NCBI RefSeq assembly: GCF_003337555.1
Contig: NZ_QPJK01000016.1
Location: forward strand, 1 to 64,000
DNA length: 64,000 bases
Direction: 5' to 3'
Source of the DNA: Pseudorhodoferax soli
Lineage (GTDB): Bacteria; Pseudomonadota; Gammaproteobacteria; Burkholderiales; Burkholderiaceae_C
Below the pieces are notes generated by a model. It was given only the letters and a program-made list of their open reading frames with translations. It was not told where the DNA came from and did no database searches. Position numbers and translations under genes: made by a program. Shown here one piece after another: positions 20,030 through 28,742 of the stretch (positions are counted from its first letter, which is position 1; every line of letters starts with the position of its first letter).

Positions 20030-20731
20030 ATGCCCGCCAAAGCCCCTCTTGCAGCTCCCTCCGAAGCAACGCCAGCCGGCAGTTGCGACGACGCAGACCA
20101 CGCCGACCACGCGGCGCCCACCAGGAGGAGCTACCACCATGGCAACCTGCGTGACGAACTCGTGCGCCAGGGCATGGCGCTGCTGGAAGCGCAGGGCATG
20201 GCCAGGCTCAGCATGCGCGAGGTGGCACGCCAGATCGGCGTGGCGCAGACCGCGCCGCTGCACCATTTCGAGGGCAAGACGGGCCTGCTCGCGGCCATCG
20301 CTGCGCAAGGCTTCCGCGAGCTGTTCGCGTTCCGCATGCAGGCGCTGCAGCACAAGCGCGATCCCGAGGAGCGGCTGGTCGCGGTGATGCTGGCCTTCGT
20401 GGAATTCGCGCGTTCGCGCCCGGCGCTGTTCCAGCTCATGCACGGCCCCGAGATTCCCGACAAGAGTTTGTTCCCGGAACTGGACGAAGCCGCCACGCGC
20501 TCGTATGCCTTGCTGGAAACCTGCGTGGCCGACCACCTGCAGGCCACCGATGGCTCCATCGACCGCAGCCGCGAGGCCACGCTGGCGGCCTGGACCGCCT
20601 GCAGCGGCCTGGCCACCATCCTCACCAACCCGCAGAACACGCCGCGTTCGGTGCTGCGCAAGGACCCGATGGGCATCGCGCGCACCATCGTCGGCATGTT
20701 CCTGCGCGGTCTGAGCGAGCGGCCGGGCTGA
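20030..20731 (+). CDS. TetR/AcrR-family regulator (WHG-domain type)
   Basis: A 233-residue regulator. After a low-complexity N-terminal stretch of about 30 residues, YHHGNLRDELVRQGMALLEA begins the TetR helix-turn-helix, continuing LSMREVARQIGVAQTAPLHHF. The YHHGNL start is typical of TetR proteins with a WHG C-terminal domain. The true start might be internal to the low-complexity tail, but no better ATG is seen. It is convergent with the CoA-ligase operon, 182 bases from its end, and divergent from NRAMP; either may be a target. Confidence 0.88.
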   Translation: MPAKAPLAAPSEATPAGSCDDADHADHAAPTRRSYHHGNLRDELVRQGMALLEAQGMARLSMREVARQIGVAQTAPLHHFEGKTGLLAAIAAQGFRELFAFRMQALQHKRDPEERLVAVMLAFVEFARSRPALFQLMHGPEIPDKSLFPELDEAATRSYALLETCVADHLQATDGSIDRSREATLAAWTACSGLATILTNPQNTPRSVLRKDPMGIARTIVGMFLRGLSERPG

Positions 20732-20913
20732 AGATCGGCGCCCCTCGGGAGTGAGAGGTCCGAGCACCACGTTGTTCGCCTCGGTGCTGCGATGCCGGCA
20801 CGCTGGGCCGCATGGCGCGGCACGTGGGCGCCACGCGTGGCATGTGCCTGGCGTTCAGGGCGCCGTGACAGGCCCGGCCGAAGGACGTGCGGGCATGGGA
20901 ATCGGTGGCTACC

Positions 20914-22344
20914 TCATGCCCGAACGGCATCCGCGGGCAGCGGTGTGGCGCGACCCGCGAGATGGAGGGCGAAGCCCGCGATCTCTGCCACCGCCTCGGC
21001 CTCGCCACGGAACACGGGGAAGCCCTGCTGCGCAAAGCCCGAGCGCACATGCGCATGGGGGCTGAACAGCCACAGGCTCTTGCCCTCGGCCTCCACGGCG
21101 GCGCGGCAGTCGCGCGCGAAGCGGGCGATGTCGTAACTCGGCCCGCCCATCGCCAGCAAGCCCAGCACCACGGTATCCACCGCCGGGTCGGCCAGCGCGC
21201 AGGCCACCACGTCGCCCAGCAGTCCGGGCTGCCCCAGCAGCGCGGCGGTCAGGTCGAGCGGATTGCGGTTCAGCGAGAACGCAGGCAGCAACGCACCCAT
21301 TCGCGCGCAGCTGGCGTCCGACAGCCGGGCCAGCGGCAGGCCGACGCGGCTGGCCTGGTCCGCGGCGAGGACGCAGTAGGCGCCCGAGTTGCTGACCACG
21401 GCCAGCCGTGGCTTGGCGGGCAAGCGCACACGCATGGCAGCCTGCGCGCGCTGCAGGTAGCCGGGCACGCAGCGCAGCAGGGCGTCCAGATCGGCCACGC
21501 TGCGGCAACCGGCACCGTCGAACAGCGCATCCAGGGCCGGCATGCCCGCACCCTGCGCCCCCGTGTGCAGGCCGGCCGAACGGCGGCCGTGCTCGGAGGC
21601 ACCGGCGCGCACGGCCACCACCTGCACGCCGCACTCGCGCGCCAGCACGAGCGCGGCACGCATGCGCTCGGGGTCGCGCACGTTCTCCAGGTACAGCAGC
21701 ACCAGGTGCACGCCGGGCCGTTGCGCCAGCGCAGCGATGAAGTCGGCGGTGTCGAGATCGGCCTCGTTGCCGGTGGCGGCCACGCAGCGCACGCCCACGC
21801 CGCGCTCGCGCAGCAGCGCGTAGAGCGACACGCCGAACGCACCGCTCTGCGAGACGATGGCCACGGGCCCGTCCTGCGGCGCGCAGTCGGCGTAGATCGA
21901 GGCGAACGACAGCACGGCGCCGCTGTCGAAGGAAGCGACGCCGATGCTGTTCGGACCGAGCAGCCGCACGCCGGCGCGCTGGCAGATCCGCTGCAAGTGC
22001 TGCTGGCGCTCCCGCCCTGCGCTGCCGGTCTCGGCATAGCCCGACGCGAACAGCACCACGGCCTTCACGCCCAGCCGTCCGCAGGCGACGAGCTGCTCTT
22101 CCACACCCTCCGAGGCGATGCAGACGACGACGGCGTCGGGCACCTCCGGCAGCGCCTCCAAGGACGGGTAGGCGCGCAGGCCCTGGACCGTGGCCGCACG
22201 CGGGTTCACCGGGTACACGCGGCCGCGAAAGCCCTGCTGCGCGAGGTACTGCAGCGGCCGGCCACCGACCTTGTGGATGTTGTCGGACGCGCCGACGACG
22301 GCGACCGCCGCGGGCGCCAGCAGCGCTTGCAGCGGCCCAGTCAT
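20914..22344 (-). CDS. CoA-binding / ADP-forming acyl-CoA synthetase alpha-type protein
   Basis: A 476-residue protein with an N-terminal CoA-binding Rossmann domain (AVVGASDNIHKVGGRPLQYL, YPVNP) and two succinyl-CoA-ligase-like domains. The phosphorylatable His is visible in LHTGAQGAGMPALDALFDGAG, and the VAIVSQSGAFG motif is intact. The ATP-grasp (beta) domain of the usual 700-residue enzymes is missing and no separate beta gene is adjacent. Its ATG overlaps the stop of the AMP-forming ligase (ATGA), so the two are coupled. It may need an ATP-grasp partner encoded elsewhere. Confidence 0.87.
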   Translation of the reverse strand: MTGPLQALLAPAAVAVVGASDNIHKVGGRPLQYLAQQGFRGRVYPVNPRAATVQGLRAYPSLEALPEVPDAVVVCIASEGVEEQLVACGRLGVKAVVLFASGYAETGSAGRERQQHLQRICQRAGVRLLGPNSIGVASFDSGAVLSFASIYADCAPQDGPVAIVSQSGAFGVSLYALLRERGVGVRCVAATGNEADLDTADFIAALAQRPGVHLVLLYLENVRDPERMRAALVLARECGVQVVAVRAGASEHGRRSAGLHTGAQGAGMPALDALFDGAGCRSVADLDALLRCVPGYLQRAQAAMRVRLPAKPRLAVVSNSGAYCVLAADQASRVGLPLARLSDASCARMGALLPAFSLNRNPLDLTAALLGQPGLLGDVVACALADPAVDTVVLGLLAMGGPSYDIARFARDCRAAVEAEGKSLWLFSPHAHVRSGFAQQGFPVFRGEAEAVAEIAGFALHLAGRATPLPADAVRA

Positions 22345-23894
22345 GGCGCCGCCTCTTGCGCCTGCGTGCCCTGGTTCGCCAGCGCCTTGAGCTGCGCCTT
22401 GAGCAGCTTGCCCGTGCTCGACGCCGGCAACTGTGCCTGGCAGACGATGGCGCTGGGCAGCTTGTAGGGTGCCAGCCGTTCGCGCAGGAAGGCCAGCAGG
22501 CGGCCAGCATCGACGCTGCGCCCGGCGACTGGCTCCACATAGGCCACCACCTCCTCGTCGCCCGGCACGCGGCGGCCGACAACGGCACATTGCGCGACGT
22601 CGGGAAACGCGGCGATGGCCTTCTCGACCTCGGCCGGGTACACGTTGAAGCCACCGCGGATGATCATCTCCTTGCTGCGCCCGGCGATGGACAGGTCGCC
22701 TTCGGGGCCGAAGAAGCCGATGTCGCCCGTGTGCAGCCAGCCGCGCGCATCAACGGCTGCCGCCGTCTGCACCGGATCGCGGAAGTAGCCCTTCATGACG
22801 TTGGGCCCGCGGATGCAGACCTCGCCGCGTTCGCCATCGGGCAAGCGCGCGCCAGCGCCGTCCTGCACCTCCACCTCGATGCCGGGGATCGGCCAGCCCG
22901 CCGTGATGCCGCTGGGCGGCGGATGCCCGATGGTGCGCGTGGCGGCCGGCGCCGATTCGGTCAAGCCGTAGCCGTGGTGCAGGCGCACGCCGAGCAGGGC
23001 CTCGGTCTGGGCCTTGCGCGTGGCGTCGATCAGCGAGCCACCGATGTAGGCCAGGCGCAGCCGGTTCGGCACCAGTGCGCGGCCGCTCTGCTGCGCCCAC
23101 TCGTGCAGGCGCGTGTACATCGCCGGCACGCCTTGAAACACCGTGACACCGCCCAGGATGGCATCTGCCAGCTTGGCCGCAGAGAAGCGCTCCACCAGCC
23201 GGAACGTGACGCCGGCGCGCAGGCCGTACAGCAATGCAGAGATCAGCCCGAAGGAGTGCGAGATCGGCAAGGCATGGAACACCACGTCCTGCGGCTGCAC
23301 CATCTGCTGCGCGAGCGCGCAGCGCGTGACGAAGTCCAGATTGCCGTGCGTCAGCATCACGCCCTTGGGCGTGCCGGTGCTGCCCGAGGTGTAGACCATC
23401 AGCGCCACATCGTCGGCCGAACCGTTGTCGCTGCCGTCGGCGGCGGTGCCCGCACCCTCGCATTGCAGCAGTTGCCCGCCGGCCAGTTCTGCTGGTGCGG
23501 CGCCGGCCCGCAGCCGCTGCGCATGGGCCGCCGCCTCGGCCGAGGCGGAGGACGCGAAATAGACCAGCCGCGGTTCGCAATGGGCGCAAATGCCGTCGAT
23601 CTCGCCCGGCGCCATGCGTGCGTTCAGCGGCACGGCCCAGCCGCCGGCCTGGATGGCGGCCAGCAGAACGACCACCATGTCCAGGCTGTTCTCGCCGACC
23701 ATCACCATGCGCTGGCCGCGCTGCAGGCCAGCGCGGCGCAGCAGGCCCGCAGCCTGCGCGATGCGCTGCGCAAGGTCGGCGTAGGTCAGCGTGCGGCCAT
23801 CCTCCAGCAACAGCGCGGGATGGGCGCCGCGCCCGCTGTCCACGACCTGCTGCACGATGGTGTCGATCCTCGGCGTCATGTCGGCGCGGCTCAT
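22341..23894 (-). CDS. AMP-dependent acyl-CoA synthetase/ligase
   Basis: A 517-residue adenylate-forming ligase that activates a carboxylic acid to its CoA thioester. The P-loop-like YTSGSTGTPKGVMLTHGNL, the YGLTESAP motif, GWLHTGDIGFFGPEGDL, the hinge GRSKEMIIRGGFNVYPAEVE and the C-terminal lysine in STGKLLKAQLK are present. The ATG at 23894 overlaps the Bug stop (ATGA). A longer open frame runs upstream through the Bug gene but that part is a shadow. The substrate is unknown. Confidence 0.94.
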   Translation of the reverse strand: MSRADMTPRIDTIVQQVVDSGRGAHPALLLEDGRTLTYADLAQRIAQAAGLLRRAGLQRGQRMVMVGENSLDMVVVLLAAIQAGGWAVPLNARMAPGEIDGICAHCEPRLVYFASSASAEAAAHAQRLRAGAAPAELAGGQLLQCEGAGTAADGSDNGSADDVALMVYTSGSTGTPKGVMLTHGNLDFVTRCALAQQMVQPQDVVFHALPISHSFGLISALLYGLRAGVTFRLVERFSAAKLADAILGGVTVFQGVPAMYTRLHEWAQQSGRALVPNRLRLAYIGGSLIDATRKAQTEALLGVRLHHGYGLTESAPAATRTIGHPPPSGITAGWPIPGIEVEVQDGAGARLPDGERGEVCIRGPNVMKGYFRDPVQTAAAVDARGWLHTGDIGFFGPEGDLSIAGRSKEMIIRGGFNVYPAEVEKAIAAFPDVAQCAVVGRRVPGDEEVVAYVEPVAGRSVDAGRLLAFLRERLAPYKLPSAIVCQAQLPASSTGKLLKAQLKALANQGTQAQEAAP

Positions 23895-24883
23895 TCGATG
23901 CGGATGTTCTTGGCCTGGATCAGCGGGCCCCAGACGGCGCGCTCGGCCTGCATGTAGTCGTTGAACGCGGCCGGCTTGAGCGGCGGCGGGATGACCAGGC
24001 CAAGGGCCTCGAACTGCTCGCGGAACGGCTTTTCGGCCTGGGCCTGGACGATGGCCTGGTTGAGCCGCTCCACCACCGCGGCAGGCGTGCCGGCCGGCGC
24101 CAGCACGCCATACCAGGTCGAGACGTTGTAGCCTGCCACGCCGCTCTCGGCCACCGTGGGCACCTGCGGCAGCACGGCCACGCGCTCGCGGGTGGTGACG
24201 GCGATCGGGCGCAGCTTGCCGCCCTTGATCAAGGCGGCGGTGCTCGCAACGGAGTCGATGGACGCCTGCGTGTCGCCGGCCAGCACCGAATTCATGCTGG
24301 GTGCGCTGCCGGCAAAGGGCACGTGGATCATCGAGATCCCGGCCTCCGCGAGCAGTATCTCCATCGCCAGGTGCGTGGAACTGCCGGTGCCGGGCGAGGC
24401 ATAGGCCAGCTTGCCCGGCTCGGCCTTGGCCAGGCGCACCAGGTCGGCCAGCGTCTGGACGGGGCCGTTGGCGTTGACCGTCAGCACCAGCGGCGTGACG
24501 GCGACATTGGCCACCGCCGTGAAGTCCGTCGCCGGGTTGTAGCGCAGGTTGGGGATCAGCATGGGGTTCAGCACCGCGGTGCCCGCCGTCGCCAGCAGCA
24601 GGGTGTAGCCGTCGGCCGGCGCGCTGGCCACCTGGATGGCGCCGATGGCGGTGTTGGCGCCGGGCTTGTTCTCCACCACCACCGGCTGGTGCAGGCTGTT
24701 GCGCAGCGCATCGGCCAGGCGCCGCGCCAGCGTGTCGGCGATGCCGCCGGGCGCATACGGCACGACGAGCCGGATGGGTTTGTCGGGGTAGCCCTGCGCC
24801 CCTGCCGGGCCGGTGCCTGCCAGAACCAGGGCCGGAGCCAGTGCGGCGGCCGCACCCCATCGTGAAAAGCTGCGTCTGTCCAT
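23891..24883 (-). CDS. Bug-family (tripartite tricarboxylate) substrate-binding protein
   Basis: A 330-residue periplasmic binding protein with a signal peptide (DRRSFSRWGAAAALAPALVL, cleaved near GAQG). Landmarks are YPDKPIRLVVPYAPGGIAD, VVVENKPGANTAIGAIQVA and APADGYTLLLATAGT. It heads a three-gene operon in which every junction is an ATGA overlap. Together they suggest capture of a carboxylic acid and its activation to a CoA ester. A 13-base inverted repeat lies upstream. Confidence 0.93.
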   Translation of the reverse strand: MDRRSFSRWGAAAALAPALVLAGTGPAGAQGYPDKPIRLVVPYAPGGIADTLARRLADALRNSLHQPVVVENKPGANTAIGAIQVASAPADGYTLLLATAGTAVLNPMLIPNLRYNPATDFTAVANVAVTPLVLTVNANGPVQTLADLVRLAKAEPGKLAYASPGTGSSTHLAMEILLAEAGISMIHVPFAGSAPSMNSVLAGDTQASIDSVASTAALIKGGKLRPIAVTTRERVAVLPQVPTVAESGVAGYNVSTWYGVLAPAGTPAAVVERLNQAIVQAQAEKPFREQFEALGLVIPPPLKPAAFNDYMQAERAVWGPLIQAKNIRIE

Positions 24884-25196
24884 GTCTCGACTCCTTGCGT
24901 TGACATACCGGCCGCTGTCTCGGTCCGGTTATTTGATCGGTGATCAGATAGTAAGTCGAGCGAACAACAGAAACGAGAGGGTGAATACCCTATAGCTACC
25001 GGTCACCCATACGTCAAAACCTGATCGATGCTCACATTGCAGCGCCAGACGATGCGTGACGGCGTCGGTTGCGCGCCGGCGGTTTCGATCCGGCTTCGCC
25101 GCGTCGTTCATCCTTTTTGAATCCAGGAGGCGATTTGATTGAAACTCCCCGCACTGGGCCGACTCTAGGATCGGGCCAACAACAAAGTGCGGCTTC
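24884..25196. other. Divergent intergenic region, Bug operon to cytochrome b561
   Basis: A 313-base gap between divergent starts, visibly more AT-rich than the genes. It holds the inverted repeat at 24934-24946. No sigma-70 promoter with normal spacing could be assigned with confidence and no RNA gene was recognised. Confidence 0.5.
24934..24946. promoter_or_regulatory. Inverted repeat TGATCGGTGATCA
   Basis: Perfect five-base arms TGATC/GATCA around GGT, 51-63 bases upstream of the Bug start. The size suits a GntR, MarR or TetR-type dimer site. The binding protein is not known; the TetR product of 20030-20731 is one candidate. Confidence 0.4.
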
Positions 25197-25769
25197 GTGC
25201 CGCCCCAACACATGTCTCCACCCCCTGCCGCCCGTTACGGCGCCACGGCGATCGCCCTCCACTGGCTGCTGGCCCTTGCCCTGGTCGGAATCTTCGCCGT
25301 GGGCCTGTACATGACCAGCCTGCCGTTCTCCCCGGCGCGGCTGAAGCTCTACAACTGGCACAAGTGGGCCGGCGTGACGATCCTGGCGCTGTCGGCGCTG
25401 CGGCTGCTGTGGCGCCTCACGCACCGGCCGCCTGCACTGCCGGCGGCGGTGCAGGCCGGCATGCCACGCTGGCAGCAGGTCGCCCACCACGCCACGCACC
25501 ACCTGCTCTACCTGCTGTTCTTCGCCGTGCCGCTGATCGGCTGGGCCTACAGCTCGGCCGCGGGCTTTCCGATCGTGTTCCTGGGCCTGGTACCGTTGCC
25601 GAGCTTCGTGCCGGCCAATCCGGAACTTGCCGAACTGATCAAGCCGTGGCATGAGATCAGCGCCTATGCCCTGGCCGCGTTGGTCGTGTTGCACGTGGCA
25701 GCCGCACTGAAGCACCATTTCATCGACCGCGACGGCCTGCTCTCGCGCATGCTGCCGGGCCGCGGTTGA
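25197..25769 (+). CDS. Cytochrome b561
   Basis: A 190-residue four-helix di-heme membrane cytochrome. Candidate heme ligands are the His residues in AIALHWLLALAL, YNWHKWAG, VAHHATHHLLYLLFF and VVLHVAAALKHHF. A second in-frame ATG at 25212 (MSPPPAARYG) would remove five residues. It is followed by two YceI-family genes, a common partnership thought to concern quinone or isoprenoid redox chemistry at the inner membrane. The gap to the first YceI gene is 26 bases. Confidence 0.93.
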   Translation: MPPQHMSPPPAARYGATAIALHWLLALALVGIFAVGLYMTSLPFSPARLKLYNWHKWAGVTILALSALRLLWRLTHRPPALPAAVQAGMPRWQQVAHHATHHLLYLLFFAVPLIGWAYSSAAGFPIVFLGLVPLPSFVPANPELAELIKPWHEISAYALAALVVLHVAAALKHHFIDRDGLLSRMLPGRG

Positions 25770-25795
25770 CCCCTCCTCTTTCCTTCGGAGTTCCC

Positions 25796-26350
25796 ATGAA
25801 GCTTGTCACCACCTTCGCCGGCCTGATGCTGGCCGCCACCGCCGCGCTGGCGCAACAGGCCCTGGTGCCCGCGCAGAGCGAGATCGCCTTCGTCAGCAAG
25901 CAGATGGGCGTGCCCGTCGAGGGGCGCTTCAAGAAGTTCGACGCCCAGGTCGCTTTCGACCCCGCCAAGCTGGCGACCAGCAAGGTGGCCTTCACGGTCG
26001 ACATGGGCAGCGCCTCGCTCAGCAAGGAAGCCGATGCCGAACTGGTCAAGCCGGTCTGGTTCAACACGCCGAAGTTTCCGCAGGCCAAGTTCGAGTCCAC
26101 CGCCATCAAGGCGCTCGGCGGGGGCAAGTACGAGGTCGCCGGCAAGCTGGACATCAAGGGCAACGCCCAGGATGTGGTGGTGCCGGTGACGCTCACGCAA
26201 AGCGGTGCCACCACCGTGGCCGCGGGCAGCTTCACGATCAAGCGCCTTGCCTTCAAGATCGGCGAGAACGAATGGACCGACACGTCCATGGTGGCCGACG
26301 ACGTGCAGGTCAAGCTCAAGCTGGCCCTGACCGGCGTGCCCAAGCTCTGA
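25796..26350 (+). CDS. YceI-family periplasmic protein (first copy)
   Basis: A 184-residue secreted lipocalin-like protein with a signal peptide (MKLVTTFAGLMLAATAALA). The mature part shows QSEIAFVSKQMGVPVEGRFKK, FNTPKFPQAKFESTAIK and a final KLKLALTGV strand typical of YceI. The fold binds polyisoprenoid lipids. It sits between cytochrome b561 and a second YceI gene. The two copies are clearly diverged, so they probably bind different ligands or partners. Confidence 0.93.
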   Translation: MKLVTTFAGLMLAATAALAQQALVPAQSEIAFVSKQMGVPVEGRFKKFDAQVAFDPAKLATSKVAFTVDMGSASLSKEADAELVKPVWFNTPKFPQAKFESTAIKALGGGKYEVAGKLDIKGNAQDVVVPVTLTQSGATTVAAGSFTIKRLAFKIGENEWTDTSMVADDVQVKLKLALTGVPKL

Positions 26351-26403
26351 CTCCCTCTTTCCCTCCCCTCAACCACACCCTTTTCCCAACTGGAGATTCC
26401 TGG

Positions 26404-26991
26404 ATGCAACGTCTCGCACTGACTGCCCTGGCCACGGCCGCCGCTTCGATCCTTCTGGCCGCCGGCAGCGCCCACGCGCAGAGCGCCACCTACGTGGTCG
26501 AACCGACGCACACCTTCGCCACCTTCGAGATCAGCCACTTCGGTGCTGCCGTGAACCGCGGCCGCTTCGAGAAGAAGGAAGGCCAGATCACGCTGGACAA
26601 GGCGGCCAAGACCGGCAAGGTCGAGATCACCTTCCAGATCGGCTCCATCAGCACCGGCACGCCGCCGTTCGACAAGCACCTGCAAAGCGCCGACATCTTC
26701 GACGCCGCCCAGTTCCCCACCGCCACCTTCGTGGGCGACAAGTTCACGTTCAACGGCGACAAGGTCAGCGAAGTGGCCGGCACGCTCACGCTCAAGGGCA
26801 AGAGCCAGCCCGTGACCTTCAAGGCCAAGCAGTTCAACTGCTACGAGAGCCCGATGCTCAAGCGCGAAGTCTGCGGCGGCGATTTCGAAACCACCATCGA
26901 CCGCACCGCCTTCGGCGTGGACTACGGCATCAAGTTCGGCATCCCCAAGGAAGTGCGCATCGTGGCCCAGATCGAGGCCATCCAGCAGTAA
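26404..26991 (+). CDS. YceI-family periplasmic protein (second copy)
   Basis: A 195-residue secreted protein with a signal peptide (MQRLALTALATAAASILLA to AHAQ). YceI landmarks are ATYVVEPTHTFATFEISHFG, LDKAAKTGKVEITFQIG, FDAAQFPTATFVGDKF and the FGVDYGIKF region. It has two cysteines (CYESPMLKREVC) not present in the first copy, which could form a disulfide. It lies 53 bases after the first YceI gene and closes the b561-YceI-YceI group. Confidence 0.93.
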   Translation: MQRLALTALATAAASILLAAGSAHAQSATYVVEPTHTFATFEISHFGAAVNRGRFEKKEGQITLDKAAKTGKVEITFQIGSISTGTPPFDKHLQSADIFDAAQFPTATFVGDKFTFNGDKVSEVAGTLTLKGKSQPVTFKAKQFNCYESPMLKREVCGGDFETTIDRTAFGVDYGIKFGIPKEVRIVAQIEAIQQ

Positions 26992-27046
26992 GCGCCTCCC
27001 CTACACTCCTCCCACCCAGAATCGATCACAACAGGGGGGAGTGAAC

Positions 27047-27952
27047 ATGACGTACATCCTGCCGCGCCTCGTCGCGGCTTTTTTGATGGCGTGCGCCCTT
27101 GGCGCCCAGGCTGCCGGCACCGACATGCCATCGCCGCGGCAGGCCGAGCTCGACGCGGCCTACAAAGCCGCGCAGGACACGCACCTGCCCGGCCCGGCCG
27201 ACATCGCCATGCGCGACCAGGCGCACCTCAAGCTGCCCGCCGGGTATCTGTGGATTCCGCAGCCGGCCGCCGGAAAGCTCATGCAGGCCATGGGCAACAC
27301 GGTCGACGACAGCTTCGTCGGCGCCATCTTTCCTGCCGGCGACGGCGACTGGTTCGTCGTTGTCAAGTTCGTCAAAGAGGGCTACATCCGCGACGACGAC
27401 GCCAAGGAATGGAACGCCGACGAGCTGCTGACCAGCCTGCGCGAAGGGACGGAAGCCGCCAACGAGGAACGCGCCAAGCGCGGCATCGGCGCCATCGAGG
27501 TGGTGGGTTGGGCCCAGAAGCCGCAGTACGACAGCGCCACGCACCGGCTCGCCTGGTCGGCACTGACACGCAGCAAGGGCGACACCAGCGGCGAACAGGG
27601 CGTGAACTACAACACCTACGCGCTCGGCCGCGAGGGCTATGTGAGCCTCAACATGGTGACGGCAGCCCACGCGCTGGAGAAATACAAGCCGGAAGCCCTG
27701 GCGCTTCTGGGCGCGCTGCAGTACGACGAGGGCAAGCGCTACGCCGACTTCAATGGCAGCACCGACAAGGTCGCGGCCTACGGGCTGACGGCCCTGGTCG
27801 CAGGGGCCGCCGCCAAGAAGCTGGGGCTGCTGGCGGTGATCGCCGCCTTCCTGGCCAAATTCGCCAAGGTGGCCATCGTGGCCGGTGGCGCGGCGGTCTG
27901 GGGCTTTGCCAAGCTGTTCGGCAAGAACAAATCCGAGGGCCCGAAGGCCTAG
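27047..27952 (+). CDS. DUF2167-family membrane-anchored protein
   Basis: A 301-residue protein with a signal peptide (TYILPRLVAAFLMACALGAQA), a periplasmic DUF2167-like domain (GDWFVVVKFVKEGYIRDDDA, EVVGWAQKPQYDSATHRLAW, YNTYALGREGYVSLNMV) and a C-terminal membrane segment near residues 245-290 (LLAVIAAFLAKFAKVAIVAGG), followed by a basic tail. A purine-rich GGGGGAG lies just before the ATG at 27047; a GTG six bases earlier is possible but less likely. Function is unknown in the family. Confidence 0.9.
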   Translation: MTYILPRLVAAFLMACALGAQAAGTDMPSPRQAELDAAYKAAQDTHLPGPADIAMRDQAHLKLPAGYLWIPQPAAGKLMQAMGNTVDDSFVGAIFPAGDGDWFVVVKFVKEGYIRDDDAKEWNADELLTSLREGTEAANEERAKRGIGAIEVVGWAQKPQYDSATHRLAWSALTRSKGDTSGEQGVNYNTYALGREGYVSLNMVTAAHALEKYKPEALALLGALQYDEGKRYADFNGSTDKVAAYGLTALVAGAAAKKLGLLAVIAAFLAKFAKVAIVAGGAAVWGFAKLFGKNKSEGPKA

Positions 27953-28040
27953 CCAGTGAAGGTGCTCCTGCCGCGCCTCAGGTGCTCAAGGCCTGGCGCT
28001 ACGACCCCGCGGCGCCGGAGAACCGCAGCGACTACGCGGT

Positions 28041-28145
28041 GTGGCCGAAACCCGCCTGACCTATGCGCTTTACGACCTTGGGTTGCTGGCGTTCCTGGCA
28101 GTCATGGCCCAAGACACGCACGAGATGCTGGGCGCCCTGCGCTGA
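28041..28145 (+). pseudogene. Possible coding remnant with a hydrophobic segment
   Basis: Between the DUF2167 and nucleotidyltransferase genes two short frames look protein-like: one ends RYDPAAPENRSDYAVWPKPA (stop near 28060) and a second, in another frame, reads TRLTYALYDLGLLAFLAVMA and ends at 28145. Neither has a good ribosome site. They could be the two sides of a frameshifted gene remnant, or chance in G+C-rich DNA. No family was recognised. Confidence 0.25.
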
Positions 28146-28151
28146 CGCGGT

Positions 28152-28742
28152 TCACACGCGCAGCGCAGGCGGGTCCACCGGCACGATGCGCAACCACGGC
28201 CAGCGGGCCTGGTAGCTCTCGGCCTTGCGCAGGAACAGCGCAGGCGCAGGGTGCCAGGGGTTCATGCGCAGGACTCCAGCCTCGAGCTCCTCCAGCCCAT
28301 GCGGCGCATACAGCGCGCCGCTGGCCAGTTCCAGGCCCACGCAGGTGCAGGCCACGAGGTAGCGGTCGATGCCGTCGCGGGCGCTGCGCAACTGCGGATA
28401 GTCCATGCCGAAGCGCTGGCGATACCACAGGTGCACGCGCGCCTGGTTCTTGACTTCGACCTCCACGCCCAAGTCGGCCGTGGCCGCGTGCACGGCACGG
28501 ATCACGACGTCCTCGGCCTCCCAGGACAGGTCGCGCGCATCGAAGTAGAAGACGTCGTAATCCTTGACACCCCAGCCGGGCGCGTGGCCGCCCTGCCGGT
28601 TCCAGACCGACTGGTACAGGCAGCCTGCAACCACGTGGCCCTGTGGCAGGTGCATCCGCGCCAGGCGCTCGACGAGCGCGGCGTTGACCGGGTTGGCCAG
28701 CGCGCCCGCGACCAGGCCTTGCGGCGTGAGCGGCACGCTCAC
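28152..28742 (-). CDS. Nucleotidyltransferase-family protein (NTP_transf_6 type)
   Basis: A 196-residue protein starting at a GTG that overlaps the isochorismatase stop (GTGA). The motifs GCLYQSVWNRQGGHAPGWG and VKDYDVFYFDARDLSWEAED match the DxD-type catalytic region of the small nucleotidyltransferase family formerly DUF925; RVHLWYRQRFG and the C-terminal MNPWHPAPALF are also family-like. The substrate is unknown. Translational coupling with an isochorismatase-type hydrolase suggests a shared, uncharacterised role. Confidence 0.85.
   Translation of the reverse strand: MSVPLTPQGLVAGALANPVNAALVERLARMHLPQGHVVAGCLYQSVWNRQGGHAPGWGVKDYDVFYFDARDLSWEAEDVVIRAVHAATADLGVEVEVKNQARVHLWYRQRFGMDYPQLRSARDGIDRYLVACTCVGLELASGALYAPHGLEELEAGVLRMNPWHPAPALFLRKAESYQARWPWLRIVPVDPPALRV

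Noticed and set aside
20732-20913. Short frames between the TetR gene and the CoA ligase gene
   Set aside because: None has a ribosome site or a recognisable motif; composition is that of random G+C-rich sequence.
22341-24860. An apparent 839-residue fusion of the AMP-forming ligase with an upstream domain
   Set aside because: The upstream part overlaps the Bug gene in another frame and is Arg/Gly-rich shadow sequence; the ligase has its own ATG overlapping the Bug stop.
25139-25171. TTGAAA and TAGGAT as a promoter of cytochrome b561
   Set aside because: The spacer is 21 bases, too long for a normal sigma-70 promoter.
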